Assembly: GCA_037443105.1 (NCBI GenBank)
Contig: JBBIOZ010000002.1
Span: 1 to 42,121 of the forward strand
Direction of reading: 5' to 3'
DNA length: 42,121 bases
Origin: JAWCLZ01 sp037443105
GTDB taxonomy: Archaea; Halobacteriota; JAWCLZ01
In this document: piece by piece, positions 24,634 through 32,720 of the stretch
Numbering within the stretch: position 1 is the stretch's first letter
How the letters are laid out: every line of letters begins with the position of its first letter
The notes under the pieces: generated by a model
Database searches by the model: none
Seen by the model: only the letters and a program-made list of their open reading frames with translations
Told to the model about the DNA's origin: nothing
Made by a program: the position numbers and the translations under genes

Positions 24634-24771
24634 GTGTTTACTCGTAGAGAGGCAGATATATTGCTTGATGCATTGAGATACTGGTATAGCTTAAATTCTG
24701 AGTACTGTACATCAGAGGAGTATTATCGACTATATTACAAATTAACCCGCATTCAGCGGGAGTCCCAGTAA
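24634..24771 (+). CDS. Small uncharacterised protein (45 aa) with strong ribosome site
   Basis: The start is GTG, preceded four bases earlier by AGGAGGTGA, a nearly perfect complement of the archaeal 16S rRNA tail. The protein begins with FTRREADILLDALRYWYSL and is rich in Tyr, with YYRLYYKLTRIQRE near the end. It is predicted to be two short helices. No transmembrane helix or known domain is seen. The ribosome site is the best in the window, so I think it is a real, well-translated gene. An AT-rich TATA-like stretch (24585-24600) lies upstream. Confidence 0.6.
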   Translation: MFTRREADILLDALRYWYSLNSEYCTSEEYYRLYYKLTRIQRESQ

Positions 24772-24792
24772 GTGGATTTTAAGCATTTGCTG

Positions 24793-24957
24793 TTAATCCT
24801 CAGAAGCGCTGTCATAGCATATCATTTTTGCAGTCAATTTGCTGGAACACCTCGGGCATCTCTGGATTTTGAGGTCAACTAGCTGCATATCCATTGCAAT
24901 GCCCACCCAGATTTGATCTCGATAGCCGCATTTGCAGGTTATTTCATAGGTTGCCAT
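24793..24957 (-). CDS. Small zinc-ribbon protein (54 aa)
   Basis: The protein starts MATYEITCKCGYRDQIWVG and later has CPRCSSKL. The four cysteines (CxC near residues 8-10 and CPRC near 36-39) would bind one zinc, as in rubredoxin-like knuckles. Small proteins of this kind are common in archaea and their function is usually unknown. The ATG overlaps the 3' end of the LLM oxidoreductase by 19 bases, so it is the last gene of that minus-strand unit and may be translated by coupling. Confidence 0.65.
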   Translation of the reverse strand: MATYEITCKCGYRDQIWVGIAMDMQLVDLKIQRCPRCSSKLTAKMICYDSASED

Positions 24958-26015
24958 CTTTGATCTTTGAAGTATCCTATTATTTTTTTGTTTATCAATT
25001 CAACCATATCGAAGTACTGCTTCCGTGAAACAAGAGGGGTTAGAATCACATGCTTGCAGCCAACTTTGATGTATTGCTTGATTCTTTCTATGCACATCTC
25101 AGGAGTGCCTATTATATAGCGCTTTTCCAAGATTTCAAATGGAATATTTCCCGCTGCCCTTTTCATTTTCTCAACGTTCTCTTCATTGAATTCAAAGCTG
25201 AAAAGATCGCCTACATCTGAAATTTCACCTCTATATCCAATGCTGTTTAAAAATTCTTTTTTCTTTGGCGAAAGCAAGAATAGCATTTTGGCTGGAAATT
25301 CTGCAATTCGCCTCGCCTCCTCATAATCCTCATGCACCACTATGTAGAGGAACATGCAGGGGTCTATCTTCTCCACTTCTCTATCCGCTGATTTAGCTAT
25401 GCTTCTAATCTCCCTCGACACTTGGCTATAGCTCTCTGGACTCAGCCCGAGTGGTATCCATCCATCTCCAAGCTCGGCCGTCAATTTTATAGTCTGCTTA
25501 GAATTGCCAGCTATATATATTGGTGGATGAGGCTTTTGAACCGGTTTAGGCGCGATGAAAGCATTCTTGAGCTTGAAATATTTACCTTCGAAATCCACTT
25601 TTTCTTGGCTTAAAAGCCTCTTTATTATCAAAATGCTTTCCCTCATTTTCGATGCAGGTTTATCCCAGCTAATACCATAGGGGTTGAGATTCATCGCCTC
25701 GCCAGCGCCCAGTCCCAAGATTGCTCTTCCCTTTGAGATTACATCAAGTGTCATTAAATGCTGAGCAAGTACCGCTGGATGGTGTCTATGCACATCGCTA
25801 ACGCAGGTGCCCAGTGTTACGCGCTTGGTTATAAGAGCGCAAGCGGTTAAAACACTCCAAGCTTCGAATGCATCCCATCTTTTGATCCCAATTCCCACCA
25901 GATGGTCGGGTGTAAAGAGAGAGTCAAAGTTTGCCTTATCAGCGTATGCTGCAGTTCTCAAAATCAAATCCATTGGGTGCAAAGGCAGCTGAAGGCCAAA
26001 TTTAATGTTTTCCAT
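24939..26015 (-). CDS. LLM-family flavin/F420-dependent oxidoreductase
   Basis: The 358-residue protein is a luciferase-like (beta/alpha)8 barrel. Characteristic blocks are FGLQLP at the N-terminus, DHLVGIG, VTLGTCVSDVHRHHPAVLAQ, GRAILGLGAGEAMN and PHPPIYIAGNSKQTIKLTAE. These are typical of F420-dependent methylenetetrahydromethanopterin reductase (Mer) and F420-dependent glucose-6-phosphate dehydrogenase relatives. I cannot separate Mer from its paralogs by eye. It is at least slightly longer than typical Mer (about 320 residues) and lacks other C1-pathway genes nearby, so I do not assign mer. It lies 22 bases downstream of proS. Confidence 0.82.
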   Translation of the reverse strand: MENIKFGLQLPLHPMDLILRTAAYADKANFDSLFTPDHLVGIGIKRWDAFEAWSVLTACALITKRVTLGTCVSDVHRHHPAVLAQHLMTLDVISKGRAILGLGAGEAMNLNPYGISWDKPASKMRESILIIKRLLSQEKVDFEGKYFKLKNAFIAPKPVQKPHPPIYIAGNSKQTIKLTAELGDGWIPLGLSPESYSQVSREIRSIAKSADREVEKIDPCMFLYIVVHEDYEEARRIAEFPAKMLFLLSPKKKEFLNSIGYRGEISDVGDLFSFEFNEENVEKMKRAAGNIPFEILEKRYIIGTPEMCIERIKQYIKVGCKHVILTPLVSRKQYFDMVELINKKIIGYFKDQRWQPMK

Positions 26016-26037
26016 ATATTTAATATTTAATATTTTA

Positions 26038-27476
26038 TTAATATGGTTTTGCTATCAATACGACTTTTTCGCTTTCTCTACCGCAAACCGCGCATCTACT
26101 GCGCTGGTTCTCGCCAATTAATTCGCCAAGCACACTTGCATCCATATAATTTTCTATTTTGCGAGCGCATTCTTCACCCTCGCACCAAGGGAGCTTAATT
26201 ATGCCTTTACCAGCAAATTTTTTAGCCTCCTCGATGGCGGAGCAGCAATAGATTCTTGATTCAAATTCATTCTTAGCTTTGCTGCGCATTGTTTCCAAGA
26301 TTTCCTCGAACTTCCGGGGTATTATCTTAATTAAATCTGCTAGGGGGATGGTCTCTCTCTCGCCTGTGTCGCGCCTCGCAAGCGTGAAAGAATTTTGCTT
26401 TACATCCCGCGGGCCGATCTCAATTCTAACTGGCACGCCCTTTAACTCCCACTTGTAAAATTTAGCACCTGGTCTCTCGTTTGAATCATCCAAGACAACG
26501 CGATAGTTTGCATTTTTGAGTTTTTCATAAACTGCTCTGCAAACTTCAAGTACCTCTTTACTTTCCACCTCGCCAAAAAGTATGGGTATGATCACAATCT
26601 GAATCGGTGCTACCTCAGGCGGCAGAATCAAGCCTTTATTATCTCCGTGTATGCTGATAACTGCTGCTATGCATCTCTCTGAGATTCCATAGCAGGTTTG
26701 ATGTATGAGTTTTTGCTCGCCTTTTTCATCTTCATAGGTTATATCGAATGTTTTCGAGAAGTTGGTGCCAAGATGGTGCACTGTTCCTATCTGCAGAGTT
26801 CTGCCATCTGGCATGATTGTTTCAACAGCTAATGTGTAGTCTGCACCTGGGAATTTATCCCACTCAGGTCTCTTGGAAATTATATGCGGGATGCCCAATC
26901 TATTGAAGAACTCGCTATATAACTTGAGAGCTTCATTTACCTGGCGCTCAGCATCCTCCCAGGTAGCATGTGCGGTATGCGCTTCTTTGAATGAGGTGAC
27001 TTCTCGCTGGCGTATGAGCGGGCGAGTGTGTTTTGTTTCATATCTGAAAACATTGACAAGCTGATAGATCTTCAAAGGTAGATCCGCATGCGACCTGATC
27101 CACAGCTTCAACATAGGATAAATTGCAGTTTCAGAAGTAGGNNNNNNNNNNNNNNNNNNNNNNNNNNNNNNNNNNNTTTCCCTCCTTTTGTTACCCAGTA
27201 AACTTCATTTTCAAAGCCCTTGATGTGCTCTGCCTCTTTCATAAACTCAGTCTCAGGTATCAATAATGGGAATAGGATTTCCTCATGATCTTCATCTAAA
27301 ATTGCTTTTAAAATGCCAAAAACAAGGTTTCGAAGTTTAAAGCCGAAAGGATACCAGACATAGATTCCTTTAACAGGATATCTCAGATCCACTATCTCTG
27401 CCTCGCTTAAAAGCTCGCTATACCACTCGCTAAAGTTCTTTTTTTCCGGCAGTCTCCTGCTTCTCTCCTCGATCAA
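26038..27476 (-). CDS. proS: Prolyl-tRNA synthetase, archaeal type (interrupted by assembly gap)
   Basis: ProS charges tRNA(Pro). The N-terminal part (YPVKGIYVWYPFGFKLRNLV and FPLLIPETEF) ends at VYWVTKGGK. A run of 35 N (27142-27176) then hides roughly ten to twelve residues. The sequence resumes PTSETAIYPMLKLWIRSHAD, the conserved motif that normally follows a short linker, and continues with FRYETKHTRPLIRQREVTSF. Archaeal C-terminal zinc-type region CAVCGRE and the end AKPY are present. Both halves are in the same frame only if the true gap is a multiple of three, for example 33 or 36. There is no other sign of damage, so the gene is probably intact. Confidence 0.93.
27142..27176. other. 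Assembly gap (35 N)
   Basis: Unknown bases interrupt proS. Because flanking codons need a gap divisible by three, the written length is likely an estimate rather than a true count. Confidence 0.99.
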
Positions 27477-27480
27477 TCTA

Positions 27481-28080
27481 TCACCTCGAGATGAATATCA
27501 TTAAAGGGGTGATCGAAATTTCTATAAAAGCTGCGATGAATAGCAGCGGAACGACCCAGAATATATAGATGCTCAAACCTTTTTTAAACTCTCCCCTTAA
27601 ATCCCCATGACCCAAGATTACTTTAATAACCTCAATCCCCAGGCGCAAGCCTATTGCCACGCTTATCAAAATCATTGGCACCTCTATAATTCCATGCGGC
27701 GTGAGGCCAGCAATTATATATTGAAATCCCAGTTTCTGCTGCACCTCATAGATCACCAAGCCAATCATCCAGCCATTAGATGCAAGGATTGCAAGGGATG
27801 GTATGCCAAAACCAAGGCCGAGCAGTAGAGCCAAGAAGCACAGCGTTGTATTCTGCACGAATATTCTAAGCATTAAAACTGGAAGGGAGTAATCCTTGAA
27901 CTGTGCAAACTCCTTCATAATTTCTTCCACAGTTGACTTAATTGCATCGGGATTGGCTTGAGAATATTGATAGCCTGCTGCCATTGAGCCAAAGAATACT
28001 GCAGCAGCTAGTAATATATAGAACTTGAGGGAGTGAATATACATCAGCATTTCTCTGGCATCAGGCCTTTTGAATTGCAT
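27481..28080 (-). CDS. SpoIIM-like (DUF95) integral membrane protein
   Basis: The 199-residue protein has about five hydrophobic segments. It contains IFVQNTTLCFLALLLGLGFG near residues 90-110, NGWMIGLVIYE, and GLTPHGIIEVPMILISVAIG near 135-155, the conserved PHGxxE motif of the stage II sporulation protein M family. Archaeal members are of unknown function; the sporulation role is bacterial. It is followed by proS four bases after its stop and preceded by DUF63, so three minus-strand genes form a probable operon. Confidence 0.85.
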   Translation of the reverse strand: MQFKRPDAREMLMYIHSLKFYILLAAAVFFGSMAAGYQYSQANPDAIKSTVEEIMKEFAQFKDYSLPVLMLRIFVQNTTLCFLALLLGLGFGIPSLAILASNGWMIGLVIYEVQQKLGFQYIIAGLTPHGIIEVPMILISVAIGLRLGIEVIKVILGHGDLRGEFKKGLSIYIFWVVPLLFIAAFIEISITPLMIFISR

Positions 28081-28091
28081 CTCATAGCCAC

Positions 28092-28931
28092 CTATATTGC
28101 GAATATCATTCTTAAAGTGTTTCGAATCGCAGGAGCAAAGCCAATTACAAGCAGGGCGAGTTTCATTAAATTTGCAAAGCTTCTACTGTCTTCCATATAT
28201 TTATCAACAGCATATAGAGCAGGGATGAGAACCAGCAGCTTAAGGGGGAACATGACCAAGGCAGTGCCCGCTAAGCTAATTAAATATGTGGGCAAAACAT
28301 GCTGCTCTATATAGCCTAGATAGTCCATCCCAATGTAGGTTGAAGCTGCATCGCAGAGGTGCGCAGTGATTATCGCTAGATTCACATCGCTCATTAAAAA
28401 GCTGAGGTGCAGCAGCTTAGCTGCTAGAAATACTGCCGCGGAAAAGCCAAGTCCTATTCCAAATACTGCGAAGAAAACCCAAGGTCTCATGATAGGTTGA
28501 TTTGAAAACAAGATGCTGAGGTTAATCAAGCTCCATAAACTGCCTATGAAAGTGAATAAACGATATGAATTATTTAATAGCTTTGCTCTTTCCAGAAGCA
28601 CTGACGTATAAAGCGAGGCTATGCAGAAGATGAAAACAACTATATAGATTAAAGGGGTGATTAAGAAATATTTCAATGGGGGGCGAGCAATCTCAGCATC
28701 TTCAATCACTCTTAAACTTGAGCCAGCGAGTATGTATGGTGAAACTGAGAAAATAAAGCGACTGCTTACCTCAACATTGAGGTAGCGGAGCAATCTCAAA
28801 ATCCCAAAAATTGCGAAACTAAGAAGCACGGCGTATGTAATGGTATTCACGATATTATAGGGCTGATCGTATACCACAGGGTATACATAGTATTTATAAA
28901 TGAATTGCTGAATACTATTTAGCAAATCCAT
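28092..28931 (-). CDS. DUF63 family membrane protein
   Basis: This 279-residue archaeal membrane protein has seven to nine hydrophobic helices. IEDAEIARPPLKYFLITPLI and AHLCDAASTYIGMDYLGY are conserved features of DUF63. The starting methionine at 28931 (MDLLNSIQQF) is chosen because the family starts with such a short hydrophilic lead. A further ATG 25 codons upstream would add a non-conserved, His/Gln-rich extension overlapping the divergent gene. A TATA-like ATATA on the minus strand near 28968-28976 supports the shorter form. The function is unknown. Confidence 0.85.
   Translation of the reverse strand: MDLLNSIQQFIYKYYVYPVVYDQPYNIVNTITYAVLLSFAIFGILRLLRYLNVEVSSRFIFSVSPYILAGSSLRVIEDAEIARPPLKYFLITPLIYIVVFIFCIASLYTSVLLERAKLLNNSYRLFTFIGSLWSLINLSILFSNQPIMRPWVFFAVFGIGLGFSAAVFLAAKLLHLSFLMSDVNLAIITAHLCDAASTYIGMDYLGYIEQHVLPTYLISLAGTALVMFPLKLLVLIPALYAVDKYMEDSRSFANLMKLALLVIGFAPAIRNTLRMIFAI
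28891..28900 (+). promoter_or_regulatory. TATA box for egsA
   Basis: TATTTATAAA lies inside the N-terminal coding part of DUF63, about 55 bases upstream of the TTG start. It gives a leader of 20-30 bases carrying the GGGTGG ribosome site. The DUF63 and egsA promoters therefore overlap. Confidence 0.45.
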
Positions 28932-28952
28932 AGCATCACTCTGGGTGGTTTG

Positions 28953-30011
28953 TTGTCGAAAGAGACACGCTATATGCAACTGCCGCGAATCGTGGTCGTG
29001 GGCCACGATGTGATTTATGATATTAGTAAGGTTTGCAAAGACCTTAAACTTAGTGGAAGAGCGTTAATTGTTACTGGCAATTTGACAAAGGAGATAGCTG
29101 GAAATACCGCTAAAGATGTACTTGAAGAGGCCGCTTTCGATGTGGATATGATTATTACAAAGAATGCTTCAATGACTGAGGTTGAAAAGGTAAAAAAGGC
29201 TGCAAAAAAATTGCAAGCCAGCTTTTTACTTGGAGTAGGAGGGGGGCGCTGCATAGATATAGCGAAGCTCGCTTCCACTCAACTGAAAATCCCTTTTTTA
29301 AGTGTACCAAGCGCTGCGTCTCACGATGGAATTGCTTCATCCAGAGCGTCGATAAATCAAGGTAGGGGTTCGATTTCAATCGAAGCTCAAGCACCCCTTG
29401 CATTGATTGCCGATACCAGAATAATAATGTCAGCTCCCTACAAACTACTCGCATCTGGATGCGGTGATTTGATTTCAAATATCACTGCAGTGTTGGACTG
29501 GCAGCTTGCATATAAATTGAAAAATGAACCTTATAGTGAATATGCTGCTGCTCTCTCTCAAATGGCAGCTCAGATTATAGAAGACCAAGCACAAACTATT
29601 AGAAAAGGCATAGAGGAATCCGTGCGCATAGTGGTTAAAGCTCTGGTTTCATCAGGCGTTGCTATGAGCATCGCGGGTTCTTCGAGGCCTGCAAGTGGCA
29701 GCGAGCATAACTTCAGCCATGCTCTTGATCAAATTGCACCAAAGCCAGCACTGCATGGCGAGCAATGCGGCGTAGGAGCGATAATGATGATGTATCTTCA
29801 TGGTGGCAATTGGATTAAAATCCGGGACACCCTTAAGGCAATTGGAGCTCCAACGAATGCGAGTGAGCTTGGAATCGATGATCGTTATATAGTTAAAGCA
29901 CTAATGCATGCTCATAGGATTAGGCCAGAGCGCTATACAATTTTAGGCAGCTCAGGTTTAACAGAGGAGGCAGCTGAAAAACTTGCTCAAAAAACAGGAG
30001 TAATCTCCTAG
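28953..30011 (+). CDS. egsA: sn-Glycerol-1-phosphate dehydrogenase
   Basis: EgsA reduces dihydroxyacetone phosphate to sn-glycerol 1-phosphate, the stereo-specific backbone of archaeal membrane lipids. NAD(P)-binding features are LGVGGGRCIDIAKLAS, and SVPSAASHDGIASSRAS follows. Metal-ligand histidines are in SEHNFSHALDQIAPK and ALHGEQCGVGAIMM. The length is normal, about 350 residues. The start is uncertain: TTG at 28953 follows GGGTGG, and ATG at 28974 is seven codons later. A TATA box (28891-28900) lies within the divergent DUF63 gene. The gene is a marker of archaeal origin. Confidence 0.95.
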   Translation: MSKETRYMQLPRIVVVGHDVIYDISKVCKDLKLSGRALIVTGNLTKEIAGNTAKDVLEEAAFDVDMIITKNASMTEVEKVKKAAKKLQASFLLGVGGGRCIDIAKLASTQLKIPFLSVPSAASHDGIASSRASINQGRGSISIEAQAPLALIADTRIIMSAPYKLLASGCGDLISNITAVLDWQLAYKLKNEPYSEYAAALSQMAAQIIEDQAQTIRKGIEESVRIVVKALVSSGVAMSIAGSSRPASGSEHNFSHALDQIAPKPALHGEQCGVGAIMMMYLHGGNWIKIRDTLKAIGAPTNASELGIDDRYIVKALMHAHRIRPERYTILGSSGLTEEAAEKLAQKTGVIS

Positions 30012-30024
30012 GTGAGGATTAAAA

Positions 30025-30471
30025 ATGGTAGAAGCAGAAACAATTGTTACATTAATAGGTGTTAAGCTCGCTAGAGTTGGCGAGGAATTCATCTTTATAG
30101 GTGGCACCAGCGAATGCGAGGGTTGCAAGTTGAAGAACGCCTGTTTGAACCTTGAAGTTGGAAAAAAGTATCGAATTGTAAGCAAAAGAGAGGGTATCCA
30201 GCACGAATGTGCGGTTCACGATCAAGGTGTATGTCCAGTTGAAGTGGTTGAAGCACCAATTATCACTGCAATTGATGCCAGGCGGGCATTTGCAGGCTCG
30301 AAAATCAGCTATGAATCAATGAAATGCGAGAAGAACTGCAGTCTCTATAATTTATGCCATCCAGAGGGCGTTAAAGTTGGGGAGAAATATACCATAACCA
30401 ATGTCCTCGGAGAGCCTCCGGAAACATGCCGCCTTGGATATGCTTTAAAACTCGTGGAGCTCAAGAGGTAG
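30025..30471 (+). CDS. UPF0179 family protein
   Basis: The 148-residue protein is a cysteine-rich euryarchaeal family of unknown function. Cysteines are arranged as CEGCKLKNAC near residues 32-41, HECAVHDQGVCPV near 59-71, and CEKNCSLYNLCHPEG near 96-110. Their spacing suggests bound metal, perhaps an iron-sulfur cluster or zinc; the sequence does not decide. It follows egsA by 13 bases with GTGAGGA as ribosome site and is likely co-transcribed. Its last 11 bases overlap the end of the FKBP gene on the other strand. Confidence 0.85.
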   Translation: MVEAETIVTLIGVKLARVGEEFIFIGGTSECEGCKLKNACLNLEVGKKYRIVSKREGIQHECAVHDQGVCPVEVVEAPIITAIDARRAFAGSKISYESMKCEKNCSLYNLCHPEGVKVGEKYTITNVLGEPPETCRLGYALKLVELKR

Positions 30472-31183
30472 AAAGCTGGAGTTCTTTTTTCTCCTCAGTT
30501 TTCTTCTCCGCCTGCTGAGCTTTTTCTCCCTTTTTATAGGTCTCTATGAATGAAATGCTTTTAAGCTCAGTTCTATTCAAGATCTCATTTGCAAGCTGCA
30601 TCTTGGAAAATAGCAAGCGTGAATTTAAGGATAGTTCAAATGGAACAATGACCATCGCATTTTCTCCTTCAACTTTTACTTCGAGCTTCAATCCAGTGAA
30701 AGCTTGAAGCAATCCTTTGACTTTTTCCTCAGCGCTTACGAGCCTCTCCTCGATTTTATATTCATATGTTAGAGTCTCGCCAGCTAGAGGATGGTTAAAA
30801 TTGACTCTTGCTCTACCTCCAACTATATTTTCCACCACCCCTGTTTTATTGCCAACAGTCACCCTTTGACCAATTTGCGGTTTAATACCGAGTTTTTTAA
30901 CCGGCACAGTTTCTATAAGTTCAAGTTTCTTGGGACCAACGCCTTTCTCCGGTCCAAAAGTTACACTTCCTTGATAGCCAACCGGCTTGCCAATTAAGTC
31001 TTCATCAAGTCCGGGTAAAACATGACCTGCGCCAACTATTATCACCACTGGACCATAAGTGGCATTTTTGTTATAAATATTATGTTCTCTAGCAACATTT
31101 TCATCGGTGGTATCAAATACACGGTTATCCTGCAGCTTGCCTGTGTAGGAGAGTTTTATGAAATCTCCCTTTTGAATAGTCAT
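30461..31183 (-). CDS. FKBP-type peptidyl-prolyl isomerase, long archaeal type
   Basis: The enzyme speeds proline isomerisation and has chaperone activity. The FKBP core begins DFIKLSYTGKLQDNRVFDTT and is split by an insert-in-flap domain (about residues 88-140) with RVNFNHPLAGETLTYEYKI, as in SlyD-like and long archaeal FKBPs. A C-terminal domain of about 90 residues follows and ends in a charged tail (AEKKTEEKKELQ). The 240-residue length is typical. The promoter faces that of hisG, and a 7-bp inverted repeat lies between them. Confidence 0.92.
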   Translation of the reverse strand: MTIQKGDFIKLSYTGKLQDNRVFDTTDENVAREHNIYNKNATYGPVVIIVGAGHVLPGLDEDLIGKPVGYQGSVTFGPEKGVGPKKLELIETVPVKKLGIKPQIGQRVTVGNKTGVVENIVGGRARVNFNHPLAGETLTYEYKIEERLVSAEEKVKGLLQAFTGLKLEVKVEGENAMVIVPFELSLNSRLLFSKMQLANEILNRTELKSISFIETYKKGEKAQQAEKKTEEKKELQLSTS

Positions 31184-31216
31184 AGCAATACCCTATATTA
31201 GAAAAGCGAAGAGGTA

Positions 31217-31235
31217 TTTAATCTTTAGGATTAAA
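31217..31235. promoter_or_regulatory. 7-bp inverted repeat in the FKBP/hisG divergent promoter
   Basis: TTTAATC-TTTAG-GATTAAA is a perfect 7-bp inverted repeat with a 5-base spacer, in the 102-base gap between two divergent genes. It overlaps the likely TATA of the FKBP gene. It could be an operator. AT-rich DNA makes short palindromes common, so the confidence is low. Confidence 0.3.
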
Positions 31236-31285
31236 ATAAGGGCAAGCAAAATATATCTTCTTGAAAATCGAATAAAGGGGTCGAG

Positions 31286-32157
31286 ATGCTTAGACTGGCT
31301 CTTCCTAAGGGAAGCTTGGAAGAACAAACCTTGCTTCTATTTAAAACAGCTGGCCTTGAAGTTAAAAAGGAGTTCAGAGACTACTCCCCGAAGATTAAAG
31401 ATCCTAGGGTTTCTCAGGTTAAGATATTGCGTCCCCAGGAAATTCCAAAGTACGTCGAGGAGGGCTTCTTTGATCTGGGTATAAGCGGCTATGACTGGGT
31501 TGTTGAAAGCAAAGCAGATGTTGTAGAGGTCGCGGATTTGCCCATAAGTAAAACCGGCGCTGGGTCGGTTAGAATAGTTGTAGCGGTACCAGAAAGTGCA
31601 AATATTGAATCGCCAAGGGAGATAAAACCTAATTCCCGTGTTACCACTGAGTTTCCGAATATAACTAAGGAATATTTTAAAAAACTTGGCATACCTGTTA
31701 AGATCTTCTATTCCTACGGTGCTACTGAAGCAAAGGTACCTGAGCTCATGGATGTTGTTGTGGATCTAACTGAAACTGGTGAAACGCTTGAGAAGAACAG
31801 ACTTAAGATAATAGATACCATTATGGAGTCCACCGCTAAGTTAATTGCCAATAAAAAATCTTGGAGGGATAAAAAGAAGAGGGAGGCAATTGAGGAGATT
31901 AAGACTCTTTTGCTTGGCGTCATAGAAGCAAGGGGTAAAGTACTTTTAACGATGAATGTGCCTGAGAATAAACTTGATTCAGTGGTTGAAATTTTACCAG
32001 CGATGAAAAATCCACGGTTTCAAAGCTTTATAACTCCGGGTACTACGCAGTTGAAACCGTGGTGAGCAAGAGCGAGGTTAATACCTTGATCCCCAAGCTT
32101 AAGAAGCGAGGAGCTCAAGATATCTTAGAGATAAGCATTTCAAAGATAGTGCGCTAG
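31286..32157 (+). pseudogene. hisG: ATP phosphoribosyltransferase HisG, frameshifted near the C-terminus
   Basis: HisG starts histidine synthesis by joining ATP and PRPP. The catalytic domain is intact: LRLALPKGSLEEQTLLLF, DLGISGYDWVVE and the PRPP loop VVVDLTETGETLEKN. The first frame ends at 32065 after TPGTTQLKPW. One base out of frame the sequence continues YYAVETVVSKSEVNTLIPKL and ILEISISKIVR to a TAG at 32155-32157, which is exactly the regulatory C-terminal domain of long HisG. Adding one G to the GGG at 32038-32040 gives about 290 residues. As in trmI, a sequencing error in a G run is possible. An upstream TATA (31246-31257) drives the gene. Confidence 0.87.
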
Positions 32158-32165
32158 GGATTTAA

Positions 32166-32471
32166 ATGGCGAGGCCTAAGGTGAGAAAGCAATTTGTTAG
32201 GGAGATAGCGCGCGAGCGAATTGAAATTTTATTCGACTTAGCCTCACAGGTCTACAAGCAGCATCCTCAGAGGAGCGATGCTTACGTGGCGCTAGCAAGG
32301 CGAATTGGCATGCGCTATAATGTCAGAATCCCGCGTGAGTTGAAGCGCAGAATGTGCAGGCACTGTCACTGCTTTTTAGTCCCGGGTAGAAACGCGAGGG
32401 TTAGATTAAGGGGAAAACATCTAACCATCACTTGCTTAAACTGCAAGCGCCAGATGCGCTTTCCATATTGA
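32166..32471 (+). CDS. rnp4: Ribonuclease P protein component 4 (Rpp21)
   Basis: Rpp21 with Rpp29 activates archaeal RNase P, which trims tRNA 5' leaders. The N-terminal helical half (EIARERIEILFDLASQVYKQ) is followed by a zinc ribbon with CRHCHCFLVPG near residues 58-68 and CLNCKRQMRFPY near 90-101, two pairs of cysteines. The 101-residue length is normal. It starts eight bases after hisG with GGGAT as a weak ribosome site, and it is followed by the CRM-domain gene, a conserved pair in archaea. Confidence 0.93.
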   Translation: MARPKVRKQFVREIARERIEILFDLASQVYKQHPQRSDAYVALARRIGMRYNVRIPRELKRRMCRHCHCFLVPGRNARVRLRGKHLTITCLNCKRQMRFPY

Positions 32472-32477
32472 GGAGAA

Positions 32478-32717
32478 ATGAAGAAAAAAGTGGCTTTGCT
32501 TAAAGTAGCAATTCAAATAGGAAAGAAAGGCATAACCAATGGAGTTGTCGAGGAGCTGAAGAGGCAGCTGAAGGAAAAAAAATTGGTTAAGGTTAAATTC
32601 TTAAGAACTGCTCTGGGAGAAACTGAGAGGGAGCAGCTGGCCAAGGAGCTGCAGGAGAGAACAGGTGCTATTTTAATTGGGATAAGAGGAAATACAGCTG
32701 TATTTCAAAGAAAATAG
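32478..32717 (+). CDS. CRM-domain (YhbY-like) RNA-binding protein
   Basis: The 79-residue protein is a single CRM domain (CRS1/YhbY). The conserved core is QIGKKGITNGVVEELKRQLK near residues 17-36, followed by KVKFLRTALGETEREQLAKE. The C-terminal GAILIGIRGNTAVFQRK is the RNA-contacting GxRG part. YhbY binds pre-50S particles in bacteria; the archaeal role is not established. It follows rnp4 after six bases with GAGGAGA upstream. Its stop is four bases from that of srp54 on the opposite strand. Confidence 0.9.
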   Translation: MKKKVALLKVAIQIGKKGITNGVVEELKRQLKEKKLVKVKFLRTALGETEREQLAKELQERTGAILIGIRGNTAVFQRK

Positions 32718-32720
32718 TAC

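Noticed and set aside
24939..26015. Assignment of the LLM gene as mer (methanogenesis)
   Set aside because: Length and context do not settle it: the family contains many paralogs and no C1-pathway gene is nearby.
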